Made by a program: the position numbers and the translations under genes. The notes beneath the pieces are model-generated. The model was not told the DNA's origin and searched no databases. It saw only the letters and a program-made list of their open reading frames with translations. Shown here piece after piece: positions 16,539 through 26,129 of a DNA stretch of 64,000 nucleotides (within the stretch, counting starts at the first letter, position 1; each line of letters begins with the position of its first letter). The DNA is taken from assembly GCF_001486505.1 (NCBI RefSeq), contig NZ_LN909066.1, forward strand, positions 972,452 through 1,036,451. The letters run 5' to 3'. Source of the DNA: Paenibacillus rubinfantis (GTDB taxonomy: Bacteria > Bacillota > Bacilli > Paenibacillales > Paenibacillaceae).

Positions 16539-18071
16539 ATGGATGCCAATACGTTCGTATTGTTTGGGGCAACCGGGGATTTGGCGAAACGCAAAATTTA
16601 CCCTGCCCTGTTTAACTTGTTTTTAGATGGAAAGCTGCCGGATGAATTTTCCGTGATTGGCTTGGGCCGCAGAGAATGGTCCGATGAGACCTTTAAGGCA
16701 AACATCGAGCGGTCTCTGCACAGCTTTTCGCGACGGACAGCCGAGGATACGGAGGCCGTCAATCAATTCCTCGGCTTCTTCCGCTACCATGTGCTGAACG
16801 TCGACCGCAAGGAAGACTATCAAAGCCTGCTGAAGCTGGTTGAGGAACGCGAGCAAGCCTTAGGGGTTGCTCCTAACCGGCTCTTCTATTTGTCGGTGGG
16901 GCCGGAGCTGTTCGAAACGATCGCCGCCCATATTCAAGAAAGCGGGCTGGGTGAGACGACGGGCTGGAAACGCCTGGTGATCGAAAAGCCGTTTGGCCGC
17001 GATCTGCAATCCGCTCGCGATTTCAACGCGCAGCTTAGCAAAGCTTTTACCGAAGAGGAAATTTTCCGTATCGACCATTATCTTGGTAAGCCGATGGTGC
17101 AAAAGCTTCAACTGCTGCAGCAAACGAATCCGGTGCTCCAGGCTTCCTGGAATAACCGTTACATCGCGAACGTGCAAATTACGGCGAGCGAAACCGTCGG
17201 CGTCGAGGAAAGAGCCGGCTATTACGACCATTCCGGCGCCTTGCGCGACATGTTCCAGAATCATATGCTGCAATTGTTGATGATGCTGGCCGCACATCTG
17301 CCGAAGGGCGACGATTCCGAGAAGGTGCGTTCGAAGAAGAAACACGTGATGCAATCGCTGGAACCGCTGCTGCGCCAGGACGTGACGACCCAAGTGGTTC
17401 GCGGTCAATATGCGAGCGGGGCGATTCAAGGGAAGCCGGTGGTCGGCTATAAAGACGAAGCCGGAATCCCGCAGGATTCGCAGAACGATACGTTTATCGC
17501 CGCCAAGCTGCAGATCGAAGATGACTTCTGGCGGGGTATTCCGTTCTACATTCGCACCGGCAAACGCATGAAGGAGAAAGCCACACGTATCGTGATCGAG
17601 TTCCGCGAGCCAGTGAAGCAGGCGTCAGCGGCAAACAACGGCGGCGCACCGAACTTGCTTGTGTTCGAAATCAGCCCGAACGAAGGTATTTACCTGCGCC
17701 TGAACACCGAAGGCGAAGCGCAGCAGCAAGATCTCACGAAGGTATTAATCGGCTCCCACAAGATCGGCAGCGAAGTGCCCGAAGCTTACGAGAACCTGAT
17801 TTATGACGCGCTTCGCGGCGACGCCTCCTTCTTCGCGCATTGGGACGAAGTGGAGTTGTCCTGGAAATGGGTACAGCCGATCCTCGACGCTTATGCCGCA
17901 AACGAAGTTCCTTTGCACGCTTATGCAGCGGGCAGCTTTGGTCCGCAAGCCGCCCACGAGCTGCTAGCGCAAGACGGCTTCGAGTGGTGGTTTGACCGGG
18001 AAAACGAAACGGCTGCCGATTCGAAAACCACCGGCACCCCGTCGTCCCAGGAGCCGCTGTCCATCAAATAA
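16539..18071 (+). CDS. zwf: Glucose-6-phosphate 1-dehydrogenase
   Basis: Oxidises glucose 6-phosphate to 6-phosphogluconolactone with NADP, the entry step of the oxidative pentose phosphate pathway. The N-terminal nucleotide-binding motif is GATGDLAKRKIYPALF and the substrate/catalytic motif RIDHYLGKPMVQ holds the active-site His-Lys signature. Length 510 is normal; about 20 C-terminal residues (after FEWWFDREN) are low-complexity and probably disordered. Start ATG 16539 follows GAGAGGAGAG. It heads a zwf-tal-gnd cluster that lacks a 6-phosphogluconolactonase gene. Control by the divergent LysR gene is inferred. Confidence 0.96.
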   Translation: MDANTFVLFGATGDLAKRKIYPALFNLFLDGKLPDEFSVIGLGRREWSDETFKANIERSLHSFSRRTAEDTEAVNQFLGFFRYHVLNVDRKEDYQSLLKLVEEREQALGVAPNRLFYLSVGPELFETIAAHIQESGLGETTGWKRLVIEKPFGRDLQSARDFNAQLSKAFTEEEIFRIDHYLGKPMVQKLQLLQQTNPVLQASWNNRYIANVQITASETVGVEERAGYYDHSGALRDMFQNHMLQLLMMLAAHLPKGDDSEKVRSKKKHVMQSLEPLLRQDVTTQVVRGQYASGAIQGKPVVGYKDEAGIPQDSQNDTFIAAKLQIEDDFWRGIPFYIRTGKRMKEKATRIVIEFREPVKQASAANNGGAPNLLVFEISPNEGIYLRLNTEGEAQQQDLTKVLIGSHKIGSEVPEAYENLIYDALRGDASFFAHWDEVELSWKWVQPILDAYAANEVPLHAYAAGSFGPQAAHELLAQDGFEWWFDRENETAADSKTTGTPSSQEPLSIK

Positions 18072-18138
18072 CGGGGGATGACCCAGCTTTTCGCCCCGAT
18101 ATCTCAAATCTGTATTTTACAAATTGGAGGGATATGCG

Positions 18139-18804
18139 ATGAAGTTTTTTATTGACACCGCGAATTTGGATGACATTAAAAAGGCTCACAAAATCGGCGT
18201 TTTGTCCGGGGTAACAACCAACCCTTCCTTGGTAGCCAAGGAAGGCGTCAAGTTCGAAGACCGTATCGCCGAAATCCTCCAGGCCGTCTCTGACGTCGAG
18301 TCCGTCTCGGCGGAAGTGACGCCGGATGCACTCACCGCAGAAGAGATGATCGCCCAGGCGAATGAACTCATCAAAATCAACAACAACGATCCGCGCATCA
18401 CGATCAAACTGCCGATGACGCTGGCAGGCCTTGAAGCCACGAAGTACCTGGCGCAAAAAGGCGTGAAAACCAACGTCACCTTGATCTTCACCGTCAACCA
18501 GGCTTTACTGGCCGCCCGGGCAGGCGCCACTTACGTATCGCCGTTCCTCGGCCGACTGGACGACATCTCGGAAGACGGCGTGCAACTGGTAGCGAAGGTC
18601 GCAGAGCTGTTCCGGGTTCACGGCCTGGATACGCAAATCATCGCGGCTTCGGTTCGCCATCCGGACCATGTGACCCGCGTGGCTTTATCCGGGGCGCATA
18701 TCGCCACCATTCCGTTTAGCGTCATCGAGCAGTTGGCCAAACATCCGCTGACCGACCAAGGGTTGGAGAAGTTTGCGGCCGACTGGAAGAAATCGGTGAA
18801 ATAA
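18139..18804 (+). CDS. tal: Transaldolase, small TalC/fructose-6-phosphate aldolase-like type
   Basis: A 221-residue single-domain TIM barrel of the TalC/FSA class. The start [16 protein letters not shown] is diagnostic, the Schiff-base lysine is expected at Lys90 in ITIKLPMT, and [20 protein letters not shown] marks the C-terminal barrel. In Firmicutes these proteins act as transaldolases, transferring dihydroxyacetone from sedoheptulose 7-phosphate to glyceraldehyde 3-phosphate. Start ATG 18139 follows GGAGGG; a TTG at 18124 lies before it. It sits between zwf and gnd, 67 nt after zwf. Confidence 0.93.
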   Translation: MKFFIDTANLDDIKKAHKIGVLSGVTTNPSLVAKEGVKFEDRIAEILQAVSDVESVSAEVTPDALTAEEMIAQANELIKINNNDPRITIKLPMTLAGLEATKYLAQKGVKTNVTLIFTVNQALLAARAGATYVSPFLGRLDDISEDGVQLVAKVAELFRVHGLDTQIIAASVRHPDHVTRVALSGAHIATIPFSVIEQLAKHPLTDQGLEKFAADWKKSVK

Positions 18805-18851
18805 GAGCTTTACCCAAATAGACTAGAGGATAGGTTTGGAGGTTATTTCAT

Positions 18852-20264
18852 ATGAAAAAACAACAAATCGGGGTTGTGGGCCTGGCGGTCATGGGCAAAA
18901 ACCTCGCACTGAATATCGAAAGCAACGGCTTCTCCGTTGCCTTGTACAATCGCTCCGCTGAGAAAACCAAGGAGCTGCTGGAGGAGGCGCCTGGCAAAAA
19001 TTTCGTTGGCACCTACAGCATCGAGGAATTCGTTCAGGCGCTGGAAACCCCGCGTAAAATTCTGATTATGGTGAAAGCCGGCAAGCCAACTGATGATACG
19101 ATCCATCAGCTCGTCCCTTATTTGGAGAAGGGCGACATCCTGATCGACGGCGGTAACGCCCACTTCCCGGATACGCAGCGCCGCAACAAGGAGCTGGAAG
19201 CCCAAGGCTTCCGCTACATCGGTGCCGGCGTGTCCGGCGGCGAAGAAGGCGCGCTGAAAGGCCCGGCGATTATGCCGGGCGGACAACGCGACGCCTACGA
19301 GCTGGTCGAGCCGATCCTGACGGCGATTTCAGCTAAAGTGAACGGCGATCCCTGCTCGACGTACATCGGTCCGGACGGCGCCGGCCATTATGTGAAGATG
19401 GTCCACAACGGCATCGAATACGGCGACATGCAGCTGATCGGCGAAGCTTACCAACTGCTCAAGGATGTGCTTGGGCTTGGCGTAGAGGAACTGCACGATA
19501 TTTTCACCGAATGGAACAACGGCGAGTTGGACAGCTATCTGATCGAAATCACCGCCGATATCTTCGGTAAAAAAGATCCGGCCACCGGCAAACCGATGGT
19601 CGACGTGATCCTGGATGCCGCTGGCCAAAAAGGCACCGGCAAATGGACCAGCCAAAGCGCCCTCGATCTCGGTGTCCCGCTGTCCATCATCACCGAGTCG
19701 GTGTTTGCGCGCTTCATCTCCGCGATGAAGGTCGAACGCGTTGCCGCCAGCAAACGGCTGAGCGGTCCGGCGACCCAGCCGTATGAAGGCGACAAGCAAG
19801 CGTTTATCGAAGCGGTTCGCAAGGCGCTTTACGCCAGCAAAATCGCCTCGTACGCACAGGGCTTCGCGCAGATGCGTCTTGCTTCCGAGGAATACGGCTG
19901 GGATCTGAATTACGGCGCGATCGCGATGATTTTCCGCGGCGGCTGCATCATTCGCGCCCGCTTCCTGCAGAACATCAAGGACGCGTACGACCGCGATCCA
20001 GGGCTCAAAAACCTGCTGCTCGACGATTACTTCAAAGACGTCGTGGAGAACTACCAAGACGCCTGGAGACAGGTCATCGCCACCGCCGTGACCCGCGGCA
20101 TTCCGGTACCGGCCTTCTCCTCCGCTCTAGCCTACTACGACAGCTACCGTTCCGAGCGGCTGCCGGCCAACCTGCTGCAAGCGCAGCGCGACTACTTCGG
20201 CGCCCATACGTTTGAACGCGTCGACCAGGAAGGCAGCTTCCATTTTCAATGGCTGGATAAATAA
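18852..20264 (+). CDS. gnd: 6-phosphogluconate dehydrogenase, decarboxylating
   Basis: Converts 6-phosphogluconate to ribulose 5-phosphate, CO2 and NADPH. The Rossmann start [18 protein letters not shown] carries the glycine motif, and the following VALYNRS supports NADP use. The active-site region [19 protein letters not shown] holds the catalytic Lys and the His-Asn pair; [12 protein letters not shown] marks the C-terminal helical domain. Length 470 is standard. A good ribosome binding site (TTGGAGG) precedes ATG 18852. Last gene of zwf-tal-gnd, followed by a strong terminator. Confidence 0.96.
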   Translation: MKKQQIGVVGLAVMGKNLALNIESNGFSVALYNRSAEKTKELLEEAPGKNFVGTYSIEEFVQALETPRKILIMVKAGKPTDDTIHQLVPYLEKGDILIDGGNAHFPDTQRRNKELEAQGFRYIGAGVSGGEEGALKGPAIMPGGQRDAYELVEPILTAISAKVNGDPCSTYIGPDGAGHYVKMVHNGIEYGDMQLIGEAYQLLKDVLGLGVEELHDIFTEWNNGELDSYLIEITADIFGKKDPATGKPMVDVILDAAGQKGTGKWTSQSALDLGVPLSIITESVFARFISAMKVERVAASKRLSGPATQPYEGDKQAFIEAVRKALYASKIASYAQGFAQMRLASEEYGWDLNYGAIAMIFRGGCIIRARFLQNIKDAYDRDPGLKNLLLDDYFKDVVENYQDAWRQVIATAVTRGIPVPAFSSALAYYDSYRSERLPANLLQAQRDYFGAHTFERVDQEGSFHFQWLDK

Positions 20265-20276
20265 TGGATGAACCCA

Positions 20277-20307
20277 AGCCGCGAGGGAGAACCCCCGCGG
20301 CTTTTTT
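20277..20307 (+). terminator. Terminator after gnd
   Basis: AGCCGCG and CGCGGCT close a hairpin followed by six T. Confidence 0.85.
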
Positions 20308-20515
20308 ATGCGCTCTTCTTCTTATGGGTGAGGAACAACCCCGGGATAAAAATAAGGACAAGAACGAGGGCCGAGACGAGAAATCCGGCGTTGGAAAAAC
20401 CCGTATAAGCGTCACTCGTTAAGGGAAGATTGATTCCCCTACGCTGGTTCCCCGAACAAACAGGACGAGGGAAATCCAAACCATGTTCCAGGATCACCTG
20501 TTCCTGCTTGTTCAT
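20306..20515 (-). CDS. Small single-pass membrane protein, unknown
   Basis: A 69-residue protein with a polar N-terminal half and one membrane helix (GFLVSALVLVLIFIPGLFL) ending in a basic tail (THKKKSA). The start is ATG at 20515, preceded by GGGAGGACAGGCA; the ORF extends further upstream but without a better start. No family is recognised. It ends at the foot of the gnd terminator. Confidence 0.55.
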   Translation of the reverse strand: MNKQEQVILEHGLDFPRPVCSGNQRRGINLPLTSDAYTGFSNAGFLVSALVLVLIFIPGLFLTHKKKSA

Positions 20516-20664
20516 TGCCTGTCCTCCCGCCGGTTGGTGCATTACCTCTATTATATTGAATTCTAGCATCGCCAATCCGACACCCCGTGCATGCGTAAGG
20601 AGGAACTCCGCCCGCCGATGTCGAACCCTATTCCAGTAGACTAGAACTCCGAGGTGACTTTCAC

Positions 20665-21348
20665 TTGACGATCCTTAAAAATGATTGGGCCCCGTATCTG
20701 GAGCCCGAATTCGAGAAACCGTACTATTTGCAGTTGCGCCAGTTCATGGCGAACGAATATCGCACCCAAACGATTTATCCCGATATGTATGACATTTTCA
20801 ACGCGCTGCATTATACCTCCTTCGCCGACACCAAAGTGGTAATTCTCGGCCAGGATCCTTACCACGGCCCGGGACAGGCGCATGGCCTGAGTTTCTCCGT
20901 CAAACCGGGCGTCAAAGCCCCGCCTTCCCTGCAGAACATGTTTAAGGAACTGCGGGACGACCTGGGTTGCCGCATCCCCAACAACGGCTATTTGGTTCCG
21001 TGGGCGAAGCAAGGCGTGCTGCTGCTCAACACCGTGCTTACCGTGCAGGCCGATACTCCCAATTCCCATAAGGACAAGGGCTGGGAATCGTTCACCGACA
21101 AGGTGATTGAGACGTTAAACGAGAAGCGGGAACCGGTTGTGTTCCTGTTATGGGGCAGCCATGCCCAGAAAAAAGCGGCCCTGATCACCAACCGCGAACA
21201 TCATTTGATCAAGTCGCCTCACCCCAGCCCATTGTCAGCCCATCGGGGATTCCTAGGCAGCAAGCCGTTTTCGCGCGCCAATCAATTTTTGCGCTCCAAA
21301 GGACTAGCGGAAATCGATTGGCAAATTCCCGATCTAGCGAAGAGTTAA
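20665..21348 (+). CDS. ung: Uracil-DNA glycosylase
   Basis: Removes uracil from DNA as the first step of base excision repair. Family 1 signatures are complete: water-activating [18 protein letters not shown] and the DNA-intercalation loop [14 protein letters not shown] with the catalytic His. Length 227 is normal. The start is TTG 20665, placed by homology of [15 protein letters not shown]-like N termini and by GAGGTG upstream. The next gene begins one nucleotide after its stop, so the two are probably cotranscribed. Confidence 0.95.
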   Translation: MTILKNDWAPYLEPEFEKPYYLQLRQFMANEYRTQTIYPDMYDIFNALHYTSFADTKVVILGQDPYHGPGQAHGLSFSVKPGVKAPPSLQNMFKELRDDLGCRIPNNGYLVPWAKQGVLLLNTVLTVQADTPNSHKDKGWESFTDKVIETLNEKREPVVFLLWGSHAQKKAALITNREHHLIKSPHPSPLSAHRGFLGSKPFSRANQFLRSKGLAEIDWQIPDLAKS

Positions 21349-21349
21349 A

Positions 21350-21880
21350 ATGAAGCATTTAGCCAATGGCCTGACCCTAAGCCGCATGGTCTTGTCCTGC
21401 ATCTTATTATTCACCCTGAACCAGCCTGCTCTATTTATCTTCATCTATACCATAGCGGGGATTACCGATGTGCTGGACGGAAGCATTGCTCGCCGAACGA
21501 ATACCGTTAGCGTGACAGGGGCCAAGCTGGATTCCGTAGCCGACCTGTTGATGTTTGGGGTAGTGACCCTCGCGATGGCCCGATGGGCAGGCGAGGAGAT
21601 GAGGATCATCTGGCCGTTTCTGGCCGGAGCCATCGCCATTCGCTTGGCATCTGCGGTTTATGCGGCCTGCAAATTTCGCATGTTAGCCATGATTCATACC
21701 TGGGGGAACAAAATCACCGGGTTACTCGTTTTTGTCACCCCCTGGATCATGTTTGTGGCGGGTAACCATCCGTGGGTGCTTATCGGGGTGTGTATCGTCT
21801 CAGCGGCGAGCGCTGCCGAAGAGCTACTGATTCACCTGACTTCGAAGGAGCTTGACCTGAATCGAAGAAGCTGGCTATAA
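21350..21880 (+). CDS. CDP-alcohol phosphatidyltransferase family protein
   Basis: A 176-residue integral membrane enzyme of the PgsA/Pss fold. The catalytic signature D-x2-D-G-x2-A-R-x8-G-x3-D-x3-D is exact in DVLDGSIARRTNTV through GAKLDSVAD. Enzymes of this family attach alcohols such as glycerol phosphate or serine to CDP-diacylglycerol. Which alcohol is used cannot be read here; the housekeeping pgsA is normally elsewhere, so this may be an accessory copy. It is coupled to ung by a one-base gap, which is probably a matter of shared transcription, not function. Confidence 0.85.
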   Translation: MKHLANGLTLSRMVLSCILLFTLNQPALFIFIYTIAGITDVLDGSIARRTNTVSVTGAKLDSVADLLMFGVVTLAMARWAGEEMRIIWPFLAGAIAIRLASAVYAACKFRMLAMIHTWGNKITGLLVFVTPWIMFVAGNHPWVLIGVCIVSAASAAEELLIHLTSKELDLNRRSWL

Positions 21881-21900
21881 GCGGTGGCACGGATCAAGAG

Positions 21901-22473
21901 TTATTTCGTCGATTCCATTTCAACTGCTAGCGAAATCAGCTTGTTTACCGTGTTCCAGTTCCGCACCGTGGCATAAGCGTCTAATCTCTGCAGGTTTGCC
22001 GTCAGCTTGGAATTTCGGACGCTCTCCGTAAACAGTAAGTAGACCTCCCTGCCCGAGACGCGAAACAACTCTTTATCGTTTGCATAGGCCGCAAAGCGCT
22101 CCAGCGCTTCGGCGGTGGGCTCCCTCCGTAAGAAAGCCACATACAGGCATTCTCCTGTTGATGACGCTTCCGCCGCAGCGATTTCTTCTGCGGTAAACGG
22201 GCAGTTCTTCGCCGTCGCCTGCAGCTCTGCCGCCGTGCGCAGTACCACCGGGATGTCCAGGTGAAATTCGCGGCGGATCACCTCCTCCATCCGCAAGCCC
22301 AGCATTCCTTCCTCCTCTTCCGAAGCAAACAGGATATTGCCGCTTTGGATATACGTTTGAACCTCCTTAAACCCCTGCTCGGTCAACGCTCGTTTGAGCT
22401 CCGCCATTTTAATCTTATTTTTACCGCCGACGTTAATGCCTCGCAGCAGCGCGATTCGGATGGTCATCCCCAT
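21901..22473 (-). CDS. DUF1697 family protein
   Basis: A 190-residue soluble protein recognised as DUF1697 by IALLRGINVGGKNKIKMAEL and the segment VQTYIQSGNILFAS. The family is common in bacteria, with a ferredoxin-like fold and no established function. The start ATG at 22473 is preceded by TAGGAGGCGATG. It follows an MFS gene on the same strand after 10 nt and is probably cotranscribed with it. Confidence 0.88.
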   Translation of the reverse strand: MGMTIRIALLRGINVGGKNKIKMAELKRALTEQGFKEVQTYIQSGNILFASEEEEGMLGLRMEEVIRREFHLDIPVVLRTAAELQATAKNCPFTAEEIAAAEASSTGECLYVAFLRREPTAEALERFAAYANDKELFRVSGREVYLLFTESVRNSKLTANLQRLDAYATVRNWNTVNKLISLAVEMESTK

Positions 22474-22483
22474 CGCCTCCTAT

Positions 22484-23635
22484 TTATGAATTTGCCGTCA
22501 CCGTGTCCCCGCGTCGCTTCCGTCTCATCAACCTGACGCTATACAAGCAACCGATCAGCGACAGCCCGGTCATGATCCCGTACAGGACACGGCCGCCCCA
22601 ATGCTCGAAAATCAAACCGCCGGCAAACGAGGCCACAATCCCCGAGACCCCGAAAAACACAATGGCCAGAATCGTTTGCCCGGTAGCGCGCCAGGCCTCC
22701 GGCACGATCGCATACAAATGCTGCATCGCCGCGCTATAGAAAAACACAAAGGTCACCCCTTGAAGCAACTGCAGCACGACGATCATCCCCGCTTGATCCG
22801 CAACGGCGGTTAACCCGAAGCGCAGTACGTAGAACACGCCGGCCCAAGCGATCAGCTTCAGCTCGTTCCCCCGCTTCAAAAACCGATGCACCACGGCGAA
22901 ACATAGAAACTCCACCATCGTCATGACAAACCAAGTTGTTCCCACCATCGAGAAGCTCCCGCCCATCTCCCGGATATAGATGCCGATATAGGTGTCGTTG
23001 GTGCGGTGCGGCAGTGCTAATAGGAAAATCAACAGCAGGAAGGATACCGTTGATTTCTGCCCCAGAAACGCTTTAAGCTCAGCCAACTTCAACGGTTTGG
23101 CGCTCGCCTCCACATCCTCCTGCGCAAATCCGATCAGCCAGGTTGCGATGCCGTACCCGAGAAATACCCAGGCAAAGCCGGCGGGGCCCGTCCAATCCGT
23201 CAAATACCCGATGGCAAACGAGGCGGTTGCGTACCCCAGCGCCCCGAACATTTTGATCGAACCGTAGTTTACTTTCCGCCTTACCGCCGATTGAAAGTTC
23301 AAGCTCTCCACCAGCGAGTCGGTCGGCATAAAGAAGAAATACATCAACCCAACCAATAGAACCAAAGCCCAGGGAGAGGCCGCCCGAAACAATACGAATC
23401 CGATCACGGTTGAGACCGCTAGTGTAAGCAGGAGGATCCGGGTGATTGATTTTCGCCGGTCGCTGACCACGCCCCAAAACGGTTGGGAGAACAACCCGAT
23501 GAAACCGCCTGTCCCGATCATTAGCCCGATTTCCGTCTCAGGCAGTCCGAGGTTGGAGAGGTATACCGGGAGGAAGGACAGAAAGATGGCAAAAAGCGAA
23601 AAATAACTAAAATTAAACACACGTAGTTTGAACAT
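22484..23635 (-). CDS. MFS transporter (MFS_1-like group)
   Basis: A 383-residue, twelve-helix major facilitator similar to the LacY/nucleoside-symporter-like MFS_1 group. The N terminus FKLRVFNFSYFSLFAIFLSF and motif A variant GVVSDRRKSITRILLL are visible. The start is ATG at 23635, following GGAG; a longer frame to 23674 has no ribosome binding site. Two genes in this unit (MFS, DUF1697). Substrate unknown. Confidence 0.85.
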   Translation of the reverse strand: MFKLRVFNFSYFSLFAIFLSFLPVYLSNLGLPETEIGLMIGTGGFIGLFSQPFWGVVSDRRKSITRILLLTLAVSTVIGFVLFRAASPWALVLLVGLMYFFFMPTDSLVESLNFQSAVRRKVNYGSIKMFGALGYATASFAIGYLTDWTGPAGFAWVFLGYGIATWLIGFAQEDVEASAKPLKLAELKAFLGQKSTVSFLLLIFLLALPHRTNDTYIGIYIREMGGSFSMVGTTWFVMTMVEFLCFAVVHRFLKRGNELKLIAWAGVFYVLRFGLTAVADQAGMIVVLQLLQGVTFVFFYSAAMQHLYAIVPEAWRATGQTILAIVFFGVSGIVASFAGGLIFEHWGGRVLYGIMTGLSLIGCLYSVRLMRRKRRGDTVTANS

Positions 23636-23757
23636 GGATCTTTCTCCGTTCCTTTCTGTACCGAGAAGCCGCATGGATCGTAAAGCAGCCGCTCTATTTA
23701 CTATACACCAAGCGAATGGCTTAAACCTAGGTCCGCCCCCAAGCGGAGATTCCGGTA

Positions 23758-23784
23758 ACCGACGCCTCGTTAACGCATACGGTA
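23758..23784 (+). promoter_or_regulatory. Candidate sigma-K promoter of the LysM gene
   Basis: CATACGGTA at 23776 matches the sigma-K -10 consensus CATANNNTA, with AC at 23758 about 16 nt upstream as the -35 element. The predicted start lies just before the ribosome binding site at 23804. The pattern is short, so chance is possible. Confidence 0.4.
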
Positions 23785-23819
23785 TAGGAAAACCGCCTAA
23801 ACGAAAGGGGAACGTTCCA

Positions 23820-24497
23820 TTGTTTAACTATGATTATCGGCAGTGCCCCGCTGAGCACTATCCTTACACGGTTCAGCCGGGAGACACGCTAAACCTGATC
23901 GCTTTTCGACTGGAATCGAGCATCATGCGAATCTTCGCAGCCAACCCGGGCCTCGACCCGAACAACCTGCAGATCGGCCAGGTCCTCTGTATCCCCTCCT
24001 GTCCCCCAAACCATGTCTCCCGCATCATCGAGCGCGGAGATACGCTGTATCAGATCGCGCAGGATTACGGCGTCAGCGTCGCCAGCATCCTGGAAGCGAA
24101 CCCGGGGATCGATCCGAACTCGCTGCGGGTGGGACAGCGGCTTTGCATTCCGCAGTTCGGCGGCGCTCCCGACGTGGCCGGCTTGCGGGAGACGATCACC
24201 GCGATGCAAAGCGACATCAACATGCTAAAAGCGGATAACAGCGTACAGCAAACGCATGAAAGCAACTACGGCAACTCGACGCAGACGACCCGCGTCCTAA
24301 GCGTGACCCCTCGAGAAATCCGGTTCGAAGTGGTGCCGATGACGTTTGCCGGCGCATTCCGCGGTCATTTTACCGCCAGTCGGCGTTACCCGTACTATGT
24401 GGATGCTTCCATGGGAGGCCGACGCACGATCAATGTCAAGGATAACTTTGGAGTATGGCATTCCTTCAATTATAGGGAGCAAACGCCGCAGTCCTGA
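23820..24497 (+). CDS. Two-LysM-domain protein, probable spore or cell-wall surface protein
   Basis: A 225-residue protein with two LysM peptidoglycan-binding domains (about residues 15-60 and 66-110: YPYTVQPGDTLNLIAFRL, SRIIERGDTLYQIAQDYGVS) and a C-terminal domain of about 90 residues without a recognised family. The leading segment FNYDYRQCP has no signal peptide, as seen in spore-coat LysM proteins made in the mother cell. The start is TTG 23820 after AAAGGGG at 23804; the longer ORF to 23628 would overlap the start of the divergent MFS gene. A candidate sigma-K promoter upstream supports a late mother-cell role. That localisation is inference. Confidence 0.75.
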   Translation: MFNYDYRQCPAEHYPYTVQPGDTLNLIAFRLESSIMRIFAANPGLDPNNLQIGQVLCIPSCPPNHVSRIIERGDTLYQIAQDYGVSVASILEANPGIDPNSLRVGQRLCIPQFGGAPDVAGLRETITAMQSDINMLKADNSVQQTHESNYGNSTQTTRVLSVTPREIRFEVVPMTFAGAFRGHFTASRRYPYYVDASMGGRRTINVKDNFGVWHSFNYREQTPQS

Positions 24498-24520
24498 TCG
24501 ATGACAGCACGAATGGAGAC

Positions 24521-24563
24521 AAAAAAACCGGCGGAGCCCGGATGTACATCCAGGTTCCGCCGG
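24521..24563 (-). terminator. Terminator of the lysine-type ABC operon
   Basis: On the minus strand CCGGCGGA and TCCGCCGG close a long hairpin with an inner GGATG/CATCC stem, followed by seven T. May also work for the convergent LysM gene. Confidence 0.85.
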
Positions 24564-24582
24564 CATCATCATTGCACTTGTG

Positions 24583-25326
24583 TTACCCTTCCCGGTTTAA
24601 CGTCCGCTTCAGAAACTCTTTCGTCCGCTCCTGTTTCGGTTCATTAAAGATCTGCTCCGGCGACCCTTCTTCGGCAATGACGCCCTGGTCCATAAACACG
24701 ACCCGGTCCGATACCTCCCGGGCAAACTCCATCTCATGGGTGACCACGATCATCGTCAGTCCGGAGTAGGCCAGCTCCTTCATAACCTTCAACACCTCGC
24801 CCACCATCTCGGGATCCAACGCCGAGGTGGGCTCGTCGAACAGCAGCACATCCGGATCCATGGATAGGGCGCGGGCGATGGCCACCCGTTGCTTTTGTCC
24901 GCCAGAGAGCTGCTTGGGTTTGGCATGAATATATTGTTCCATCCCGACGTCCCGCAAATATTTCATCGCGATCTCGGTCGCCTCTTCCTTGGAGCGCTTC
25001 AGCACCTTGACTTGTCCCACGACACAGTTGTTTAGCGCGTCATGATTGTTGAACAGGTTAAACTGCTGAAACACCATCCCCAAATGCCGACGGTACAACG
25101 ATACCTTATGCGTATCCCCCAGGATGTTGTTACCGTTGTAAATAATCTCCCCGCCGCTGGGCTTCTCCAGCAGATTGATGCACCGGAGCAGCGTCGACTT
25201 GCCGGAGCCGGAGGAGCCGATGATGCTGACAACTTCCCCTTTGCTAACCGACAGGTTGATATCCTTCAGCACCTCATGCGTTCCGAAAAATTTGCTTAAA
25301 TGCCGAATTTCGATTACCTTTTCCAT
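24583..25326 (-). CDS. Polar amino acid ABC transporter ATP-binding protein (probably lysine)
   Basis: A 247-residue ATPase of the GlnQ/HisP group. Walker [20 protein letters not shown]-loop [10 protein letters not shown], signature [15 protein letters not shown], Walker [14 protein letters not shown] and the switch His in VVTHEMEFA are all present. The start is taken as ATG at 25326 after AGGAG; an in-frame GTG lies at 25332. It is the last gene of a binding protein-permease-ATPase operon, and the operon leader carries a lysine riboswitch, which points to lysine as the substrate. Confidence 0.93.
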   Translation of the reverse strand: MEKVIEIRHLSKFFGTHEVLKDINLSVSKGEVVSIIGSSGSGKSTLLRCINLLEKPSGGEIIYNGNNILGDTHKVSLYRRHLGMVFQQFNLFNNHDALNNCVVGQVKVLKRSKEEATEIAMKYLRDVGMEQYIHAKPKQLSGGQKQRVAIARALSMDPDVLLFDEPTSALDPEMVGEVLKVMKELAYSGLTMIVVTHEMEFAREVSDRVVFMDQGVIAEEGSPEQIFNEPKQERTKEFLKRTLNREG

Positions 25327-25344
25327 CCTCACTCCTGCTTTCTG

Positions 25345-26058
25345 CTAGCGCTGCAGCGTATAGCTTTCCGGGCCGTCCAGCCTTTTCTCGATACGCTGTA
25401 AAATCTTCGTTACGGTCAACGTCATGACCAGATACAGCACGCTGGCCACAAAGAATGATTCGAAATACCGGAAGTTGTTCCCGGCGATCGACTTGGTCAT
25501 AAAGTACAGCTCCGATACGGAAATGACGTTCAGGACCGAGGTATCCTTGATGTTGATAATAAATTGATTGCCCGTCGCCGGCAAAATATGGCGGATCACC
25601 TGCGGCAACACGACGTTGCGCATCGTTTGCCAATGGGTCATCCCGATCGCATGAGCTGCCTCGAATTGCCCTTTGTCCACCGAATAAACGCCGCCGCGCA
25701 CGATCTCAGCCATATAAGCTCCCGTATTGATAGAGACGATGAATATCGCCGCAAACGTCCGGTCCATATCGTAGTTGAACAGCAGGGACGATCCGTAAAA
25801 AATCGCCATCGCCTGAACGATCATCGGCGTGCCGCGGAAGCATTCGATGTACACGGTCAACAGACCGTTAACGATCTTGAGCAGCCAACGCTTCATCCCG
25901 CGTTCCGGCAGCGGAATCGTGCGGACGACGCCGGCCAGCAGACCGATGACCGCGCCGATAATCGTGCCGATCAGCGAGATATATAAGGTGACCGCCGCCC
26001 CGCGCAGGAACATTGGCCAGTTATCGGTGATAATTTGGATAATCCACTCGTAAGTCAT
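25345..26058 (-). CDS. Polar amino acid ABC transporter permease (probably lysine)
   Basis: A 237-residue HisM/GlnP-type permease with about five membrane helices. The EAA loop that contacts the ATPase is EAAHAIGMTHWQTMRNVVLP, and the N-terminal LRGAAVTLYISLIGTIIGAV is typical of the His/Glu/Gln/Arg permease family. Normally it forms a homodimer. Middle gene of the operon, 71 nt after the binding-protein gene and 18 nt before the ATPase gene. Substrate inferred from the lysine riboswitch. Confidence 0.93.
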   Translation of the reverse strand: MTYEWIIQIITDNWPMFLRGAAVTLYISLIGTIIGAVIGLLAGVVRTIPLPERGMKRWLLKIVNGLLTVYIECFRGTPMIVQAMAIFYGSSLLFNYDMDRTFAAIFIVSINTGAYMAEIVRGGVYSVDKGQFEAAHAIGMTHWQTMRNVVLPQVIRHILPATGNQFIINIKDTSVLNVISVSELYFMTKSIAGNNFRYFESFFVASVLYLVMTLTVTKILQRIEKRLDGPESYTLQR

Positions 26059-26129
26059 TTGTTTTCCTCCCGCACCGCATAAAACCGACTGCAGTCCCGC
26101 TGCAGCCGGCTTCCGACAGATGCATTCAA

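Noticed and set aside
23628-23819. N-terminal extension of the LysM protein from 23628
   Set aside because: It overlaps the start of the divergent MFS gene and the candidate promoter, and shows no conserved pattern; TTG 23820 has a good ribosome binding site.
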